The notes beneath the pieces were generated by a model. That model searched no databases. It was not told the origin of the DNA and saw nothing but the letters and a program-made list of their open reading frames with translations. Shown here piece after piece: positions 29,801 through 40,554 of a stretch of DNA of 64,000 nt. The translations under genes were made by a program, and so were the position numbers. Origin of the DNA: Clavelina lepadiformis. Lineage: Eukaryota; Chordata; Ascidiacea; Aplousobranchia; Clavelinidae. The DNA is taken from NCBI RefSeq assembly GCF_947623445.1, contig NC_135246.1:13127856-13191855 (forward strand), in the 5' to 3' direction. Every line of letters begins with the position of its first letter. Positions within the stretch are counted from its first letter, which is position 1.

Positions 29801-32030
29801 GTTGCTATTGTTTCCTCCTCGTCACCGAAGAATTACAAAGAATTTTCGACAAAAAATAACAATTTTCAAAAAAAACTATTGTATATATTACGGCTATTTT
29901 AGAGTTGTTGATAAGTTATTCTTTAATTCTAATCCCACGTTACTACCTTACAAATATCATGGCATGTTTTTTGCTTTGTGCTCGACTGTAAGCAACAGAA
30001 AAACAGCTCACAATATTAAAATACTCGAATTCTATAGTAAAATATATTGTCAAACACTTTTTAAGGTTGTTTGACAAAAAATATAGGCCCAGTATTTTTG
30101 TTTGTTGGGACTAGTTGAAAAGCCAAGGCAATAGAAACTGCAATCTTCTCCTAGAACAAAAAGTGTACCTAAGCTTAACACGCTTAGGTCTGGAAGCTTC
30201 CAGAACTCTTCGAAAGACAACATAATTATTACCATTTGAAACCTCTTCAAGCTTGCAGTCTTCGTTCATCGCCGATATTCCAACGCTGTCTTTCAGTCAC
30301 TTCATTTGTCTTTTACTTTGGCTTAGGTTACACTAACTTAATATAAAAAGCTGTCACTATTTTACAAGAAAGATTTATTTTTCACACTTTCCCGTTGACT
30401 TTACTTAAATATTATACAATAGCAAACTATATAAAAGGCTAAACCTTACCTTGATCTACGGTATCTTCTAATCTAAATCCTACTTCAATCACTCCTAAGT
30501 AGCTATAATCAACTTTTCCATACCCATTCTCCTAACATTACATTACTTCAAGAACAAGCTACATGACCAATACTGTACCAACGATGAAACAATCGATTTT
30601 AATACAAAATGTTGACACGATAATAATTCTGTCTTACTTTGTCCTAACTCTGAATGCAAACAAATAACCCCAGTTTATCTTTTTGCAATCGCATGGATGA
30701 AGAGTGTCGTCTTGTGATTCTTAAATTCATTCTTTTTAGCCGCCAGACAAACTTTATTTACTCAACTCGCATTGTGAAGACATTGTTTTCTTTCAAAATG
30801 ATTATATTTGAATAATTTAACTCAATACATACACTTAAAACACGAAACTGTACGAGGATAAGAAAAATAAAACAAAATAAACAATAAACCACAAAACACT
30901 AAAACCGCGGAATAGAAACGCAACTGTTGCACGATTTTTGTTTTGTATGAAACCATCATGTTTAGTAAACAGGTATACTTCCGCTTGTCGGTACTACTAC
31001 TCTCTACTACTTTGTACATCCGATCAATTTTATACTTTGGTTTGTCATTTAACATATCGGTAATAATAAAAATATCAACAACAAAACTACCAAAACGCAG
31101 ATTTAGCATGAGATTGTTATTTAGGTTTTCAAGAGAATTAATACTACCGTTTATCGGGACCAAAAGTTTTTAAGACCTAGTACAATTAGTCTGACGATAT
31201 TTCCTGCACTTATGCCTGAAAGAACTAAATAGATAATCCGTCGTAAACAATACAAGTGAACTTCATTTACTTATACTTGGCGACAAAGTAATTATTTGTA
31301 ATTGCTTTTGCACTTGCGCCCTTTGCAATCCAGTTATATTTCCCAAAGATTTAAAAGTAATTTACATGATACAGTCCAACTACTGTTTGTATATTTCTGA
31401 GATGATTTTTGTTTAAGCCCAGCTTCCGATGTAGGAGCAAATCGCTCCCAGGGGTTTGTATAAATCCATTTATAACTTTCAAAAACATTTTCCCTCAACT
31501 TTTTTACTGCAAAACGCAAATAAATTAGGTTTCAATTCAGAATGTGATTTTTTTTCTGAGATTGATGAAGTGCAGGCTGCCGTGGGTGGAACAAACTTTC
31601 AGAGGAGCGCTTACTTCTTCTTGTAACGTTTCTGTATATGGCATATACCACCTTTGTAATGATTGGACTATGTGTAATTTTCTTGTTGTTTAAATACTGT
31701 TGTGTTAAATATACTTACAACGAAAAGTTTGCAGTACTCAAATGTAATTTTTGACTAAGCTGCAAACAGACGTTTTCCATAAGATCAAAAAAATCGATAC
31801 GAAACATTTAACCCATTCTGAAAAATAACTGCATAAAATCGTTATAGACTATACAACAAATACGACCCAAAATATATAACGAAAAATTTTGGACGTTTGG
31901 AAACGAAAATTATAAAAATCATTCGACTACAAAGGTTACTCACTCGAAAAATACACTGAGGGTGATAGAAACGCATTACAGTATATATCTCTTTTCATTT
32001 TATGCTAAAAAATTTTTATATGAGATGATT
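20820..32030. other. 11-kb gene-poor region
   Basis: No exon with both family similarity and matching splice signals was found on either strand. The longest open frames (for example 29694-30074 plus and 28589-28849 minus) have no recognisable domain. Probably holds the upstream promoter of the SGMS1-like gene, perhaps distal 5'UTR exons, and one copy of repeat family A at 30347-30575. Confidence 0.5.
30347..30575. repeat. dispersed repeat family A, copy 2
   Basis: Shares with copies 1 and 3 the opening GCTGTCACTATTTTA, a central block with ATCTAC and TCTTCTAATCTAAA, and a terminal block CCCATTCTCCTAAC followed by CAAGCTACATGACC. Diverged, so an old family. Confidence 0.5.
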
Positions 32031-32032
32031 TT

Positions 32033-32038
32033 TTTATT
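32033..32038 (-). terminator. poly(A) signal retained in the decayed deiodinase copy
   Basis: Minus-strand AATAAA a few bases past the SECIS-like hairpin at 32042-32134, in the same arrangement as in the two intact genes. Confidence 0.5.
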
Positions 32039-32041
32039 CAG

Positions 32042-32134
32042 AACAAAGGTTTTAGCATCAGAACACGAAAAAATTCATCATATCTTTATCTACAATTTTG
32101 ATAAAGGGTTTCATCAATTTTCATTTTCTTTGTT
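32042..32134 (-). promoter_or_regulatory. SECIS-like element in the 3' flank of the decayed deiodinase
   Basis: Minus strand: ATGA quartet at 32111-32114, two As, an apical stem of about 7 pairs (TTTATC with GATAAA plus one), a 9-base A-rich loop at 32091-32099, then TGAT at 32077-32080. The basal helix pairs AACAAAG (32128-32134) with CTTTGTT (32042-32048). Every spacing equals that of the SECIS at 33549-33627. The upper apical stem is weakened by two mismatches. Confidence 0.5.
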
Positions 32135-32200
32135 ATTTCATTGACTGAAATACATAAAAAAAACATTTACACGCATGTGTTTATGGTATTGTCACGTAGT

Positions 32201-32440
32201 TTAAGAAGACAAAATGCTTTTAAATACATTTCCCATTTGAGGGAGGTCGTAACCAAATGGTCCACCGCGTCCTTCATAAGCAATAGTACCATTTAGAATG
32301 ATGTACAGACGTTCTGGCATAGCTCCGTATAAGCATGGCTGACTTCATTCTTGAAATTGTCGACAATAAGTTTCCAGCCCATTTTGCTCATCCAGTAATG
32401 TTATGCCGTTATACACATGGAAAACCTGTTGATATGAAAC
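32201..32440 (-). pseudogene. decayed iodothyronine deiodinase, last-exon fragment
   Basis: The minus strand carries the C-terminal end of a deiodinase: VDNFKNE, then PERLYIILNGTIAYEGRGG, then GPFGYDL, ending at a TAA at 32201-32203. It is closest to the gene at 37584-39964. Two lesions are visible. A 2-base insertion near 32329-32333 (after the Ser-His-Ala codons) shifts the frame, and about 90 bases between the Asp-Gly-Trp region and the Val-Asp-Asn-Phe region are missing. Weak similarity continues to about 32440. No exon 1 or 2 partner was found on the upstream side, where a hAT-type insertion sits at 33040-33364. Confidence 0.5.
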
Positions 32441-33031
32441 AGCAAACACGAGTAAAAACAAACCGATGTTCAGCATAAATATCGGCACATATCACTGACT
32501 GAAACCCTTTTTGGCTTTTTCCTTTGTCCTATATTTTATAGTAAATAAGATTTATTGTGCTGTTATTCCTTAATAAAAGTAGCTTAGTCAATTAGCCAGC
32601 TAAGTGTCTCATTAAAAGAGACTAATTTGCAATGCTGTGATGCGCAACAGTTTCCAGATGAATTTAATTTTATCGCGTGGGAATGACGCGTGACAACAAT
32701 AACTTTTACAGAGGCATTTTAGGTCTGTAGCGACACTGCCGCTTACAACGATCAAGTTAAACCATATTATACTTATATTCAGCAGCAAAAAGATGTTTTC
32801 TAAGAGGAGATGTTAATATTCGCCAGCACAGGCCCCCTTATCATGGAGTATGATACAAGATACAATTCTTGCATTGAGAACCATTGCTTTAATTTAGTGA
32901 TTCTGGTGAATTGCAGCAAATTCGGCCAAGTTTACATAAAAGCTATAAAAACCAAATAAACTTACATTCAAAATGCACAAAAACAAGTTCGGTAGCCAAG
33001 GCTCCAGTGGATAACCAAATTTCCCAACAGG

Positions 33032-33372
33032 CCTATACGCAGGGTTGCCATCGGTCTGGACTCAAAAATAAGGACGAACAGGAAACAAAAGACGAATACC
33101 ACCTTAAACGGTGCACAACAGGAGAAGGCAATCAATGTCCCAAAAATGAAAAAACGAGATACTATTTGCATGTTCTCAATTTTTGTATCTCTTTGGCACA
33201 AAATGATATACTAAAGGTGTCAAAATGCCCAAAATAGGAACCTCTGCCCTAAAAATAAGACGAAAATAAGGACGCAAGTGAAAATAAGGACATTTCTTAG
33301 AAAAAAGGACAAAAATATTTTCTAAGACACGGACCTTCAAAATAAGGACGGTATGGCAACCCTGCCTATACG
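33032..33372. mobile_element. non-autonomous hAT-type element with perfect 8-bp target duplication
   Basis: Element 33040-33364 (325 bp) has perfect 12-bp terminal inverted repeats, CAGGGTTGCCAT and ATGGCAACCCTG. It is flanked by perfect 8-bp direct repeats CCTATACG at 33032-33039 and 33365-33372. The CAGGG terminus and 8-bp duplication are hAT hallmarks. The inside is built of AAAATAAGGAC-like repeats and has no transposase. Perfect duplication suggests a fairly recent insertion. Confidence 0.5.
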
Positions 33373-33523
33373 CCATTATATGCTTCGAAAAAGTATAGTA
33401 TTGTGTCTCTTGCGGGTCGTGGGTGAAATGAAATGATGGTTAAATCTCAGGTTACAAATTTAACTCAAAATTTCATAAAAGAAATAGAACATTTTAATGC
33501 AAGCTTTTAAAAGATGTTCACTT

Positions 33524-33529
33524 TTTATT
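33524..33529 (-). terminator. poly(A) signal of deiodinase gene A
   Basis: Minus-strand AATAAA about 20 bases past the SECIS at 33549-33627. Confidence 0.5.
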
Positions 33530-33548
33530 TTCATTTCAAAGAAACACT

Positions 33549-33627
33549 GACAAAGGAGATTGAAAAGCGCATCAGATCTTTATCTAACATTTCGATAAAA
33601 ATTTTCATTTGATTTCATTTCTTTGCC
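33549..33627 (-). promoter_or_regulatory. SECIS element of deiodinase gene A
   Basis: Minus strand, about 120 bases after the stop codon. Basal helix: GGCAAAG (33621-33627) pairs with CTTTGTC (33549-33555). Quartet: ATGA at 33605-33608 faces TGAT at 33571-33574. Apical stem: 9 pairs, ATTTTTATC (33594-33602) with GATAAAGAT (33576-33584), one being G-U. Apical loop: GAAATGTTA, with the unpaired As expected of SECIS. This is the signal that recodes UGA as selenocysteine in eukaryotes. Confidence 0.5.
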
Positions 33628-33744
33628 AATATCAATCGAAACTTGAAAATATAAGCCTATACATAAGGCAGCAGCTAGGCGTGTACCTCTACTAACCACC
33701 ACAAAAAAGTGTAAAGATAGAGACTATAAGAGAAGTAAAGTTGT

Positions 33745-34736
33745 TTAGACTGATATTATCTTCTTCAGTGCAAGTTCCATTTCATTTAAGTCATACAGCA
33801 ATGGTCCTTTGCCGCCTTCATAAGCGATGTTGCCGTTGAGAATTATGTACAGACGTTCGGGAAGAGCACCGTAAGCGTTGTTGGCTTCATTCTCCATACC
33901 ATCGACAACAATAGGACAGTCGACGTTGGCATGTTCGACAAACATTTCAGCGGCTTGCACTCGTTCTTTCATGTGCTTCGGTTTCTGTAACTTAAACTGG
34001 TTGGAATCTAAACTCCATCCATCCAATGGATGTGCTTCTTCAATGTAGACAACGAGAAAGTCGACTGGGTGTTTTGAATAGCGCTCAAGCATGTCTTTGA
34101 AGATAACTAGCTTTTAAAATATAATTGTGCAGTTGGCCACCAGTTTCAATTAAAAATACACGCTTGTAAGTGTTGATAAATAAATGCAAACCAAAATATC
34201 ACATTCCGTTATTTTACCTGATGCATAAACAGGGGTCAGGAGCATGAACCAAAGTTGAGGACTAGTGGACGATCTTGTTTCATGAAGTCAAGCAAGTTGT
34301 GTTCATCTCCATTTAGGTCAAAGACTTTAACGTCAGGCGCCTTTCCACCAAAATATGCCACTTTGTGGAAGTGTATCATGGTAGAATTGAAACATTGCTT
34401 CGCCATCTGCCACTGCAAAGTAAGCCAATAAACACAATAATAATATAAAACAATATAACATTGTGTGTGTTTTACAGCATGAAAAGCTCGTTATAACTTG
34501 ATATTAAATTTACAATTGTATTTTTATTTAAGAATTTTTGGGTCTAATATTTATAAATAGAAATATTACTTTCATACCGAAAACGTCATTTTTGCGTTAT
34601 GTTTCATGCCAAGTCTTCTTCCGAACTTTCGCTGGAAATAAGGATATCTAATAAGAATATTGCGCAGGAAAAAGAAAAATGGTAACATCGCCACAAAGCA
34701 AAAGGCTTTCAGAGTCTTCACAAAACGCCAAGTCAT
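33745..34736 (-). CDS. DIO: iodothyronine deiodinase A, selenoprotein, 3 exons
   Basis: Membrane selenoenzyme that removes iodine from thyroid hormones. Exons: 34578-34736, 34218-34412, 33745-34110; both introns are phase 0 and short (165 and 107 bp). The product is 239 aa if TGA at 34236-34238 is read as Sec112. Residues 10-30 form the N-terminal membrane anchor (LKAFCFVAMLPFFFFL). The thioredoxin-fold core follows: DFMKQDRPLVLNFGSCS, Sec, PLF; then VVYIEEAHPLDGW with the conserved active-site His; then PERLYIILNGNIAYEGGKGP near the C-end. Length matches vertebrate deiodinases (about 250-300). A stop-terminated 111-aa fragment is the alternative reading, but coding similarity continues in phase past the TGA and a SECIS follows. 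Closest relative in the window is deiodinase B, 2.8 kb upstream on the same strand. Confidence 0.5.
34236..34238 (-). other. selenocysteine codon (TGA) of deiodinase A
   Basis: In-frame TGA between Gly-Ser-Cys-Ser and Pro-Leu-Phe, the position of catalytic selenocysteine in all deiodinases. Confidence 0.5.
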
Positions 34737-37392
34737 TTTAATTATCCTATTTTGGGCTGTGATTGTAGTACTTCAAATCTGTAAAGTTCTAATAAATATA
34801 TAATAATAATAATAACTTTTAAACTTTCTAACGCTGTAAACAGTTACACTATTTGAAGAAAATAATTAAGTTTGCAAAAAAGCTACGTTCGTCTGGAAAA
34901 GCTTATATGAATCTACATTTGAGTTGAAGGAAATGATTACAGCATTGAGAGTAACTAAATAGCTACGGGCACCCGAGTTAACTTCACCAACACAGTCAGA
35001 TATAAACTAATTCAAAGTATTGGAATAACACTATTACCGAATGGAATAAAGCCTAAGTTATAAGCATTTAATAAAATATGAAATAGTTACGAAAACTTTG
35101 TGCTTCAGTGGAACTATTTAGGCTATTTTGAACTTTTTCCTATGATGATATTAGCTGCTTTGGACGTCATCATATAACAACGCGACATTATTCTCACTGC
35201 ACAAGCTTTTTCATTCCATGACTGTACAACTATATTTATAATAAGGCTGATATGCTTGCTTGCCACTTCTGCTTCACTGTACTGAAAATAATTCATTGTC
35301 CGACATCATTGTCACGATATCCATGCAAATTAAACAACAAAAGAAAAAGTAGTACACGTATTGTTACGACTCAAGTGAAACTGATCGGCTCAGCAAGCGA
35401 TGTGAAGAAATGGCAGCAATGCTTGAATGCATAATGCAGTAAAGTTGGTATTGTTTGATACGCTCTGTTGATTTCACTAGATTTCCAACATATAACTTAC
35501 GCAGTTTGTAATTTAGGCGTGGCCGACGGGATTAATTGCCGCCGATAGGCTACTTCTACGTTTTGACCAATAGATCAGCTCGTGATATAAAATGGGCTAT
35601 ATAAAATGCATTGCATGATTATAAAAATAAACGCTCTATACATGAAAATGAATTAATAACACGGGAAGATCAAATAAATGGCCACAAGGTGAGTAATGAT
35701 AATGACCACATAAAGCTTTTACAATCAACAAACTTAGCATAAAAAAATCAAAGTATTTGCTGTCATTCTATAAAAAAATACAGTTCAGTTCAGTTGCACA
35801 CTTTACGCAGTTCATATGTGGACAACATTCTAATTAAAGCCTTTGAAGCTCCGATCTAATGAAGTGCTCCCAATAGCTGATTTATTTCAGGAGTATAAAT
35901 GGTTACATGGTTAAAATTTTCAACAGCATAAAAGCAAATTTGCTAATATAAATGGACCTTTATGTATACACACTGCTTGAGTAATTTCTGGCCAAAAGCA
36001 ACAAAAAACAACGAGGACATACTTTTGTATCAAGCACAAAATAATATCGTCATCGGAATAAGTTCAAAATAGCATAAATAATTGTATGAAGTTCTCGTTC
36101 TTTTTCATATTTAACTAAATTCGGTCTTTGTCTTATTTCATCCCTTGTTGGTTTTATTCCAATATCTTTGACTTTGTTTTCGTGTAGATCTTATTTCTCA
36201 GATAATAAATGTAGTATGGGCGCCCAAAACAACAGGTCGGCCTACTAGTAAAAAAACTTCATACGTGTAATGTAGCTTTAATTGCCTACACCTGCTGTTG
36301 TAGACACTGCTTTTCTGGATTCTAGTTAACTATTAACACTACCAGGTTAGTGTAGGCGTTTCCGCTTTTTTATTCATTTCTATAAGCATATTGCTTACTT
36401 AAAGTCCTATGAGCAGTTACTATACTTTTTATTTATAACTTTAGACAGCACAATTACAACATCAATAAACGTAGGCCCTTATCTCTTTGGTAAGTCTAAT
36501 TGCTGCTTTTGTTAGTTACATTACGCCTTGTCCAGAAAGCGATTAGCATTTATATGTAGGCTACACAAGCTTTTATGGTTTGTTGTCTGACCTTTCACCC
36601 AGTTCTCACGTTCGTAATCGCAATCGAGCTTTCCGTGATTTCAACATAAAAAAAATTGAGAGTAATGAAAAGTTAACAGCAAATAAAACTAACAATGAAT
36701 ATTCGCCAGTATGATGGAACGTTTTTGCATTCTTTACTTTATTTTTTGAAAAAAATAGATAACTCGACCATACAGAGTGTTTTACACGACAAGTTTGATA
36801 AATAAAATGCAGCATAAATGCCTTCAATTATATGGCCATATGCTCTAAAATAGCTCAATTTACGCTTGCCTTCGACGAAAAATTTATGTCGGCAAGATGT
36901 GTAAAAAGTTGATTAAATTATATTGATTGATTAGACCTTGTTTTAAGAGTTTCTGTTCAGTGTACAGAAAACGTGACGGCCTGGTATCGGCCATATGTGG
37001 ATTTTGTACATACGTTTTTTGCATAGTCATTTTCAACATATAGGCGATGACATATGACATAGTTTTAAATCTTTTAAGAAAAAACAAAACTTTGCATGAA
37101 ATGCACATTGGTATCTTAAATAAAATTCTTGTACATAAATAAGATTTAGGCTGCCATTATTTCACTGGAAAAAATCGTGTGTTCAAAGCTAGCTTTCACA
37201 ATTTCTTGTCAACCTAACTTAAATGTTATAACATAACAACCTAAAACTAACCTAAATCTACCTCTTAACTTAAGTCTAACTCCAATAAAACCTAAAATAG
37301 CTTAAATAACTTAGACTTTTTCTAAACCCATTCTCTTAACCGCCTAACAACAGGCTGCGTGACCTACATAAGATGAAATAAGATTCGTAAGA
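34737..37392. other. spacer between deiodinase genes A and B
   Basis: About 2.7 kb holding the promoter region of gene A and the 3' flank of gene B, including repeat family A copy 3 at 37148-37365. No exon recognised; open frames are short and unsupported. Confidence 0.5.
37148..37365. repeat. dispersed repeat family A, copy 3
   Basis: AGGCTGCCATTATTT at the left, then CTTAAATGTTATAACATAAC, then repeated CCTAAA steps and ATCTACCTCTTAACTTAAGT, ending CCCATTCTCTTAACCGCC. It lies just past the 3' end of deiodinase B, so it may be transcribed in read-through. Confidence 0.5.
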
Positions 37393-37398
37393 TTTATT
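37393..37398 (-). terminator. poly(A) signal of deiodinase gene B
   Basis: Minus-strand AATAAA about 25 bases past the SECIS at 37420-37500. Confidence 0.5.
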
Positions 37399-37419
37399 GT
37401 AAAACTCAAAGAAACAGCA

Positions 37420-37500
37420 GCAAAACATGAAAGAATAAACAATATCAAATTTTTATCGTACATTTTGATAAAAATTTTCATTAATTTTCATTTCTTTTGC
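37420..37500 (-). promoter_or_regulatory. SECIS element of deiodinase gene B
   Basis: Minus strand, about 85 bases after the stop codon. ATGA at 37478-37481 faces TGAT at 37444-37447. The apical stem is 9 perfect pairs, ATTTTTATC (37467-37475) with GATAAAAAT (37449-37457); the loop is AAAATGTAC. The basal helix includes GCAAAA (37495-37500) with TTTTGC (37420-37425). Quartet, stem and loop spacing equal those of gene A base for base. Confidence 0.5.
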
Positions 37501-37583
37501 GATTTTTTTGAAAAATTGTGGGAAAATTTTTAACACTTTTGATTAAAAACAGGAACTACAATTTCAGATGAAGCAACTTAGAT

Positions 37584-39964
37584 TTACAACATTTTCTTTA
37601 ACGCATTTTCCATTTCAAGCAGGTCGTAACCAAATGGTCCCTCACGTCCTTCATAAGCGATGGCGCCATTTAGAATGATGTACAGTCGTTCGGGTAGAGC
37701 ACCATAAGCATGGCTGGCTTCATTCTTGAAATTGTCAATCACAACTGGACAGCTGACTTGGGTGTGTTCTACAAACATTTCGGCGGCTTGCAATCGTTCT
37801 TTCATGTTCGTTGGTTGACGGAGTTTGAATTGGTTCCAATCAAAACTCCATCCATCCAGCGCATGAGCTTCCTCAATGTAGACAACGAGAAAGTCGGCTG
37901 GAAGCTTGGAATAGCGATCAAGAATTTCCTTGAAACTCGCTATCTGTATAGATAAATGAAAGTTGCAGTTATTCAATGATAGTATTGCAGATTACATATC
38001 TTACATATATATATGTGTGTACTTTTAATTTCATTATATTTTATACCATTTTCACATTACCAAGCATATTTCCTATACCAGCACTCGCAATATACGTTGT
38101 TTTATTGAAGTAGGCTTACTTGATTCATAAACGGGGGTCAGGAGCATGAACCAAAGTTGAGGACTAGTGGACGATCTTGTTTCATGAAGTCAAGCAAGTT
38201 GTGTTCATCTCCATTCATGTCAACTACTTTCATGTCAGGCGCCTTTCCACCAAAAAATGCCATTTTTTGGTAATGTATCATGCAGGCTTTGAAGCGTTGC
38301 TTCATCATGGCCCACTATGAAAAGTAAACGAACATAACATACCGAAGTAAGTTATAGATGAAACCAATATATGAGGAGTTTTCATTAGTAAACCAACCGA
38401 CCAATGCAAAATGAAAATATTATTTTAAATTTGATTAGAGTAGTTAAATTCTGTCATTATCGGTTATGTGAAAAATGCTGTTATTTACTTATAATATATA
38501 CTGTTATGATCAAAAGTATTGTTTCTTTATTCGTTTGTTTAAGTGCAAGCACAACACTGTAAAACAAGTTTGTCTTGCTACAAAATATTTACTATGCAAT
38601 TAAGGTAATATGTCTACGTTTGATTTACACAAAACCTCACTCAATTAATTATAGCTGAAAATCAAGAAATTATTCACCCACTCGCCCCACCATTATTTTG
38701 AGGTCATAGCGCGCCGGATATTTTTCAGCGCTCATAAGATATCCACTCATACCATTCAAACGTGAAGTTCTTGTTGTTGGTTGGGCGAATGAAAAATTTT
38801 GTGTTTTTCTGCCACAATTTTTGAGGTCAAATATATGATGAGATATTAACTTCAAGATGCAAACTTCATTTCAATATAAGCTTAATTTAGAGTTCAAACT
38901 TAAAGTGAATGTCATAACTCATAACACAGTAACCTAAATAGCATTTTAGATCTTTACTGACCACAGTGAAAACAGACCATTTCTCTATCTATGTACTGAT
39001 AAAATATTATGGTGAAATTAAAACTACATAGGCCTACGTGCTTAGCCGTGGCCTACTCACTGACATGACATGTTGCATAGCAACTCTGTTTAGTTATGTT
39101 GTAGTTGTAATTATCATGTTGTGCATTTAATCAATATAACTATTTGTTATAAAAATAGTGTTTTCCATTTGCGCGCAGATGTTGGCTTGGATGCACTTTC
39201 TAAATAACTAATTACAGTACAGTATGTTACACTAGATTTTAACGCAAGTGTGTGGCTAAAATAACTTTAGTAACGGGCAAGAGCAGATGACAAAAGAATG
39301 GAAGTTGTTCAATAGTTTACTTTATACGCAACCTCCCGTTACTGTATAATCGGTTCCACAGACATTTTTAAGTTGATAATCCGATGTTAAGTTTTAGCTG
39401 ATAAATCAGGTTATAACCTTGAGCAATACGAAGAAAAATATGCCTTCTACAATTGAGATACATTAAATTTAATTTCTACATATGTCCATGAAACAGCCAG
39501 ACAACAGCAAAGGAGTGGGAGAAAACGTTAAACCTATCTAAAACCATTAATTTCCTGGTTTTGTCGTTGTGAGGTATGATGTCATTGCGTTTGAGAGAGT
39601 CAATATAGTAAATAACAGAAGTAAATATTGCTACTTCTAACAAGGACCTTTGATAGAGACCTCTCCAAATTGCTAAAACCTTACTCAAGCCCGCAGTGAA
39701 GGCCAAGATGAAGGTCAAGCAGGAACCCGCACCTACTACGCAGCAGCTGCAGAAAAAGGTAACGGACGCCGCTCTGCAAAGGGCTCTATTATTTTATCTT
39801 ACCGAAACTGCCATTTTTTGATTTGCTTTCACGCCGTGCACAGGTTCTTTTGTGTCCTTGAAAAATGGAGATTTGATAGCAAGGACAATATTCCTTATGA
39901 AAAAGTAAATCACCATCACTGCCACTGAGCAAGAAGCTCTTAGGATGTTGATACTCCAGCTCAT
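37584..39964 (-). CDS. DIO: iodothyronine deiodinase B, selenoprotein, 3 exons
   Basis: Second intact deiodinase. Exons: 39803-39964, 38120-38314, 37584-37943; phase-0 introns of 1488 and 176 bp at the same protein positions as gene A. Product 238 aa with TGA at 38138-38140 read as Sec113 in Gly-Ser-Cys-Ser-Sec-Pro-Pro-Phe. N-terminal anchor about residues 8-30 (ASCSVAMVIYFFIRNIVLAI), then FFGGKAPDMKVVDMNGDEHN, VVYIEEAHALDGW and PERLYIILNGAIAYEGREGP. Exon 1 differs strongly from gene A while exon 2 is locally identical. An acceptor (AACTTAACAG) lies 8 bases before the ATG, so the 5'UTR is split or trans-spliced. Tissue or substrate difference from gene A cannot be told from sequence. Confidence 0.5.
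38138..38140 (-). other. selenocysteine codon (TGA) of deiodinase B
   Basis: In-frame TGA between Gly-Ser-Cys-Ser and Pro-Pro-Phe. Exon 2 continues in phase through the donor at 38119. Confidence 0.5.
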
Positions 39965-40554
39965 TTTGATTTCTGTTAAGTTTCTTAATCTTTTACATAT
40001 TTAACAGTACAAAACCTGAACAAAAAGAAAAATAGAGTATTTTGGTTAACTTTGTACAACAGAATGGGATAATTAATACGTCGAAAGCTATTTATGACAT
40101 GTCTACATATCAAGCTTTTCTCGTCCTTCAGAGTACGTTATGTACTTCATACTTTGGCCTAAACGACAGCAAAGTACGGTTCGATTCCTAATCAGAATAC
40201 TCCGCTTAATACCGTTGTCAAATAGTATAAATATGAGCCGTTTGTAGATTAATTATTAACTTATTGATAAAGGACCGAGTCTGGTCTGGAATGATTAAGC
40301 ATTTTTATAAGAGCTGAAACGCACACATTAAGTGTGTAAGTATACGTGATCATTCCCTCGTGTCTTTCTCTGCTCTATATTGATCAAATGAGCATAATTA
40401 ATCGTGTTATCTGCTACAGATATACGATCGTAAGCCGTAAATCAATGCGGGTAATCGAAGAAAAATTGTGAAAGTGCTGGGTTTACCAGCCTATATGCTA
40501 ACATAAAAAACAATTATATTCTTCTTAAAGATAGAAACTACCCTGTTGCATTTA

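Noticed and set aside
29694..30074. 126-codon plus-strand open frame
   Set aside because: No domain, no splice partners, composition like AT-rich non-coding DNA.
30822..31163. 113-codon minus-strand open frame with a hydrophobic stretch
   Set aside because: Overlapped by an opposite-strand frame, no domain, no conserved motif.
34236..34418. Deiodinase exon 2 frames ending at TGA read as truncated genes
   Set aside because: Coding similarity continues in phase past the TGA, the codon is at the catalytic Sec position, and a SECIS follows in both genes.
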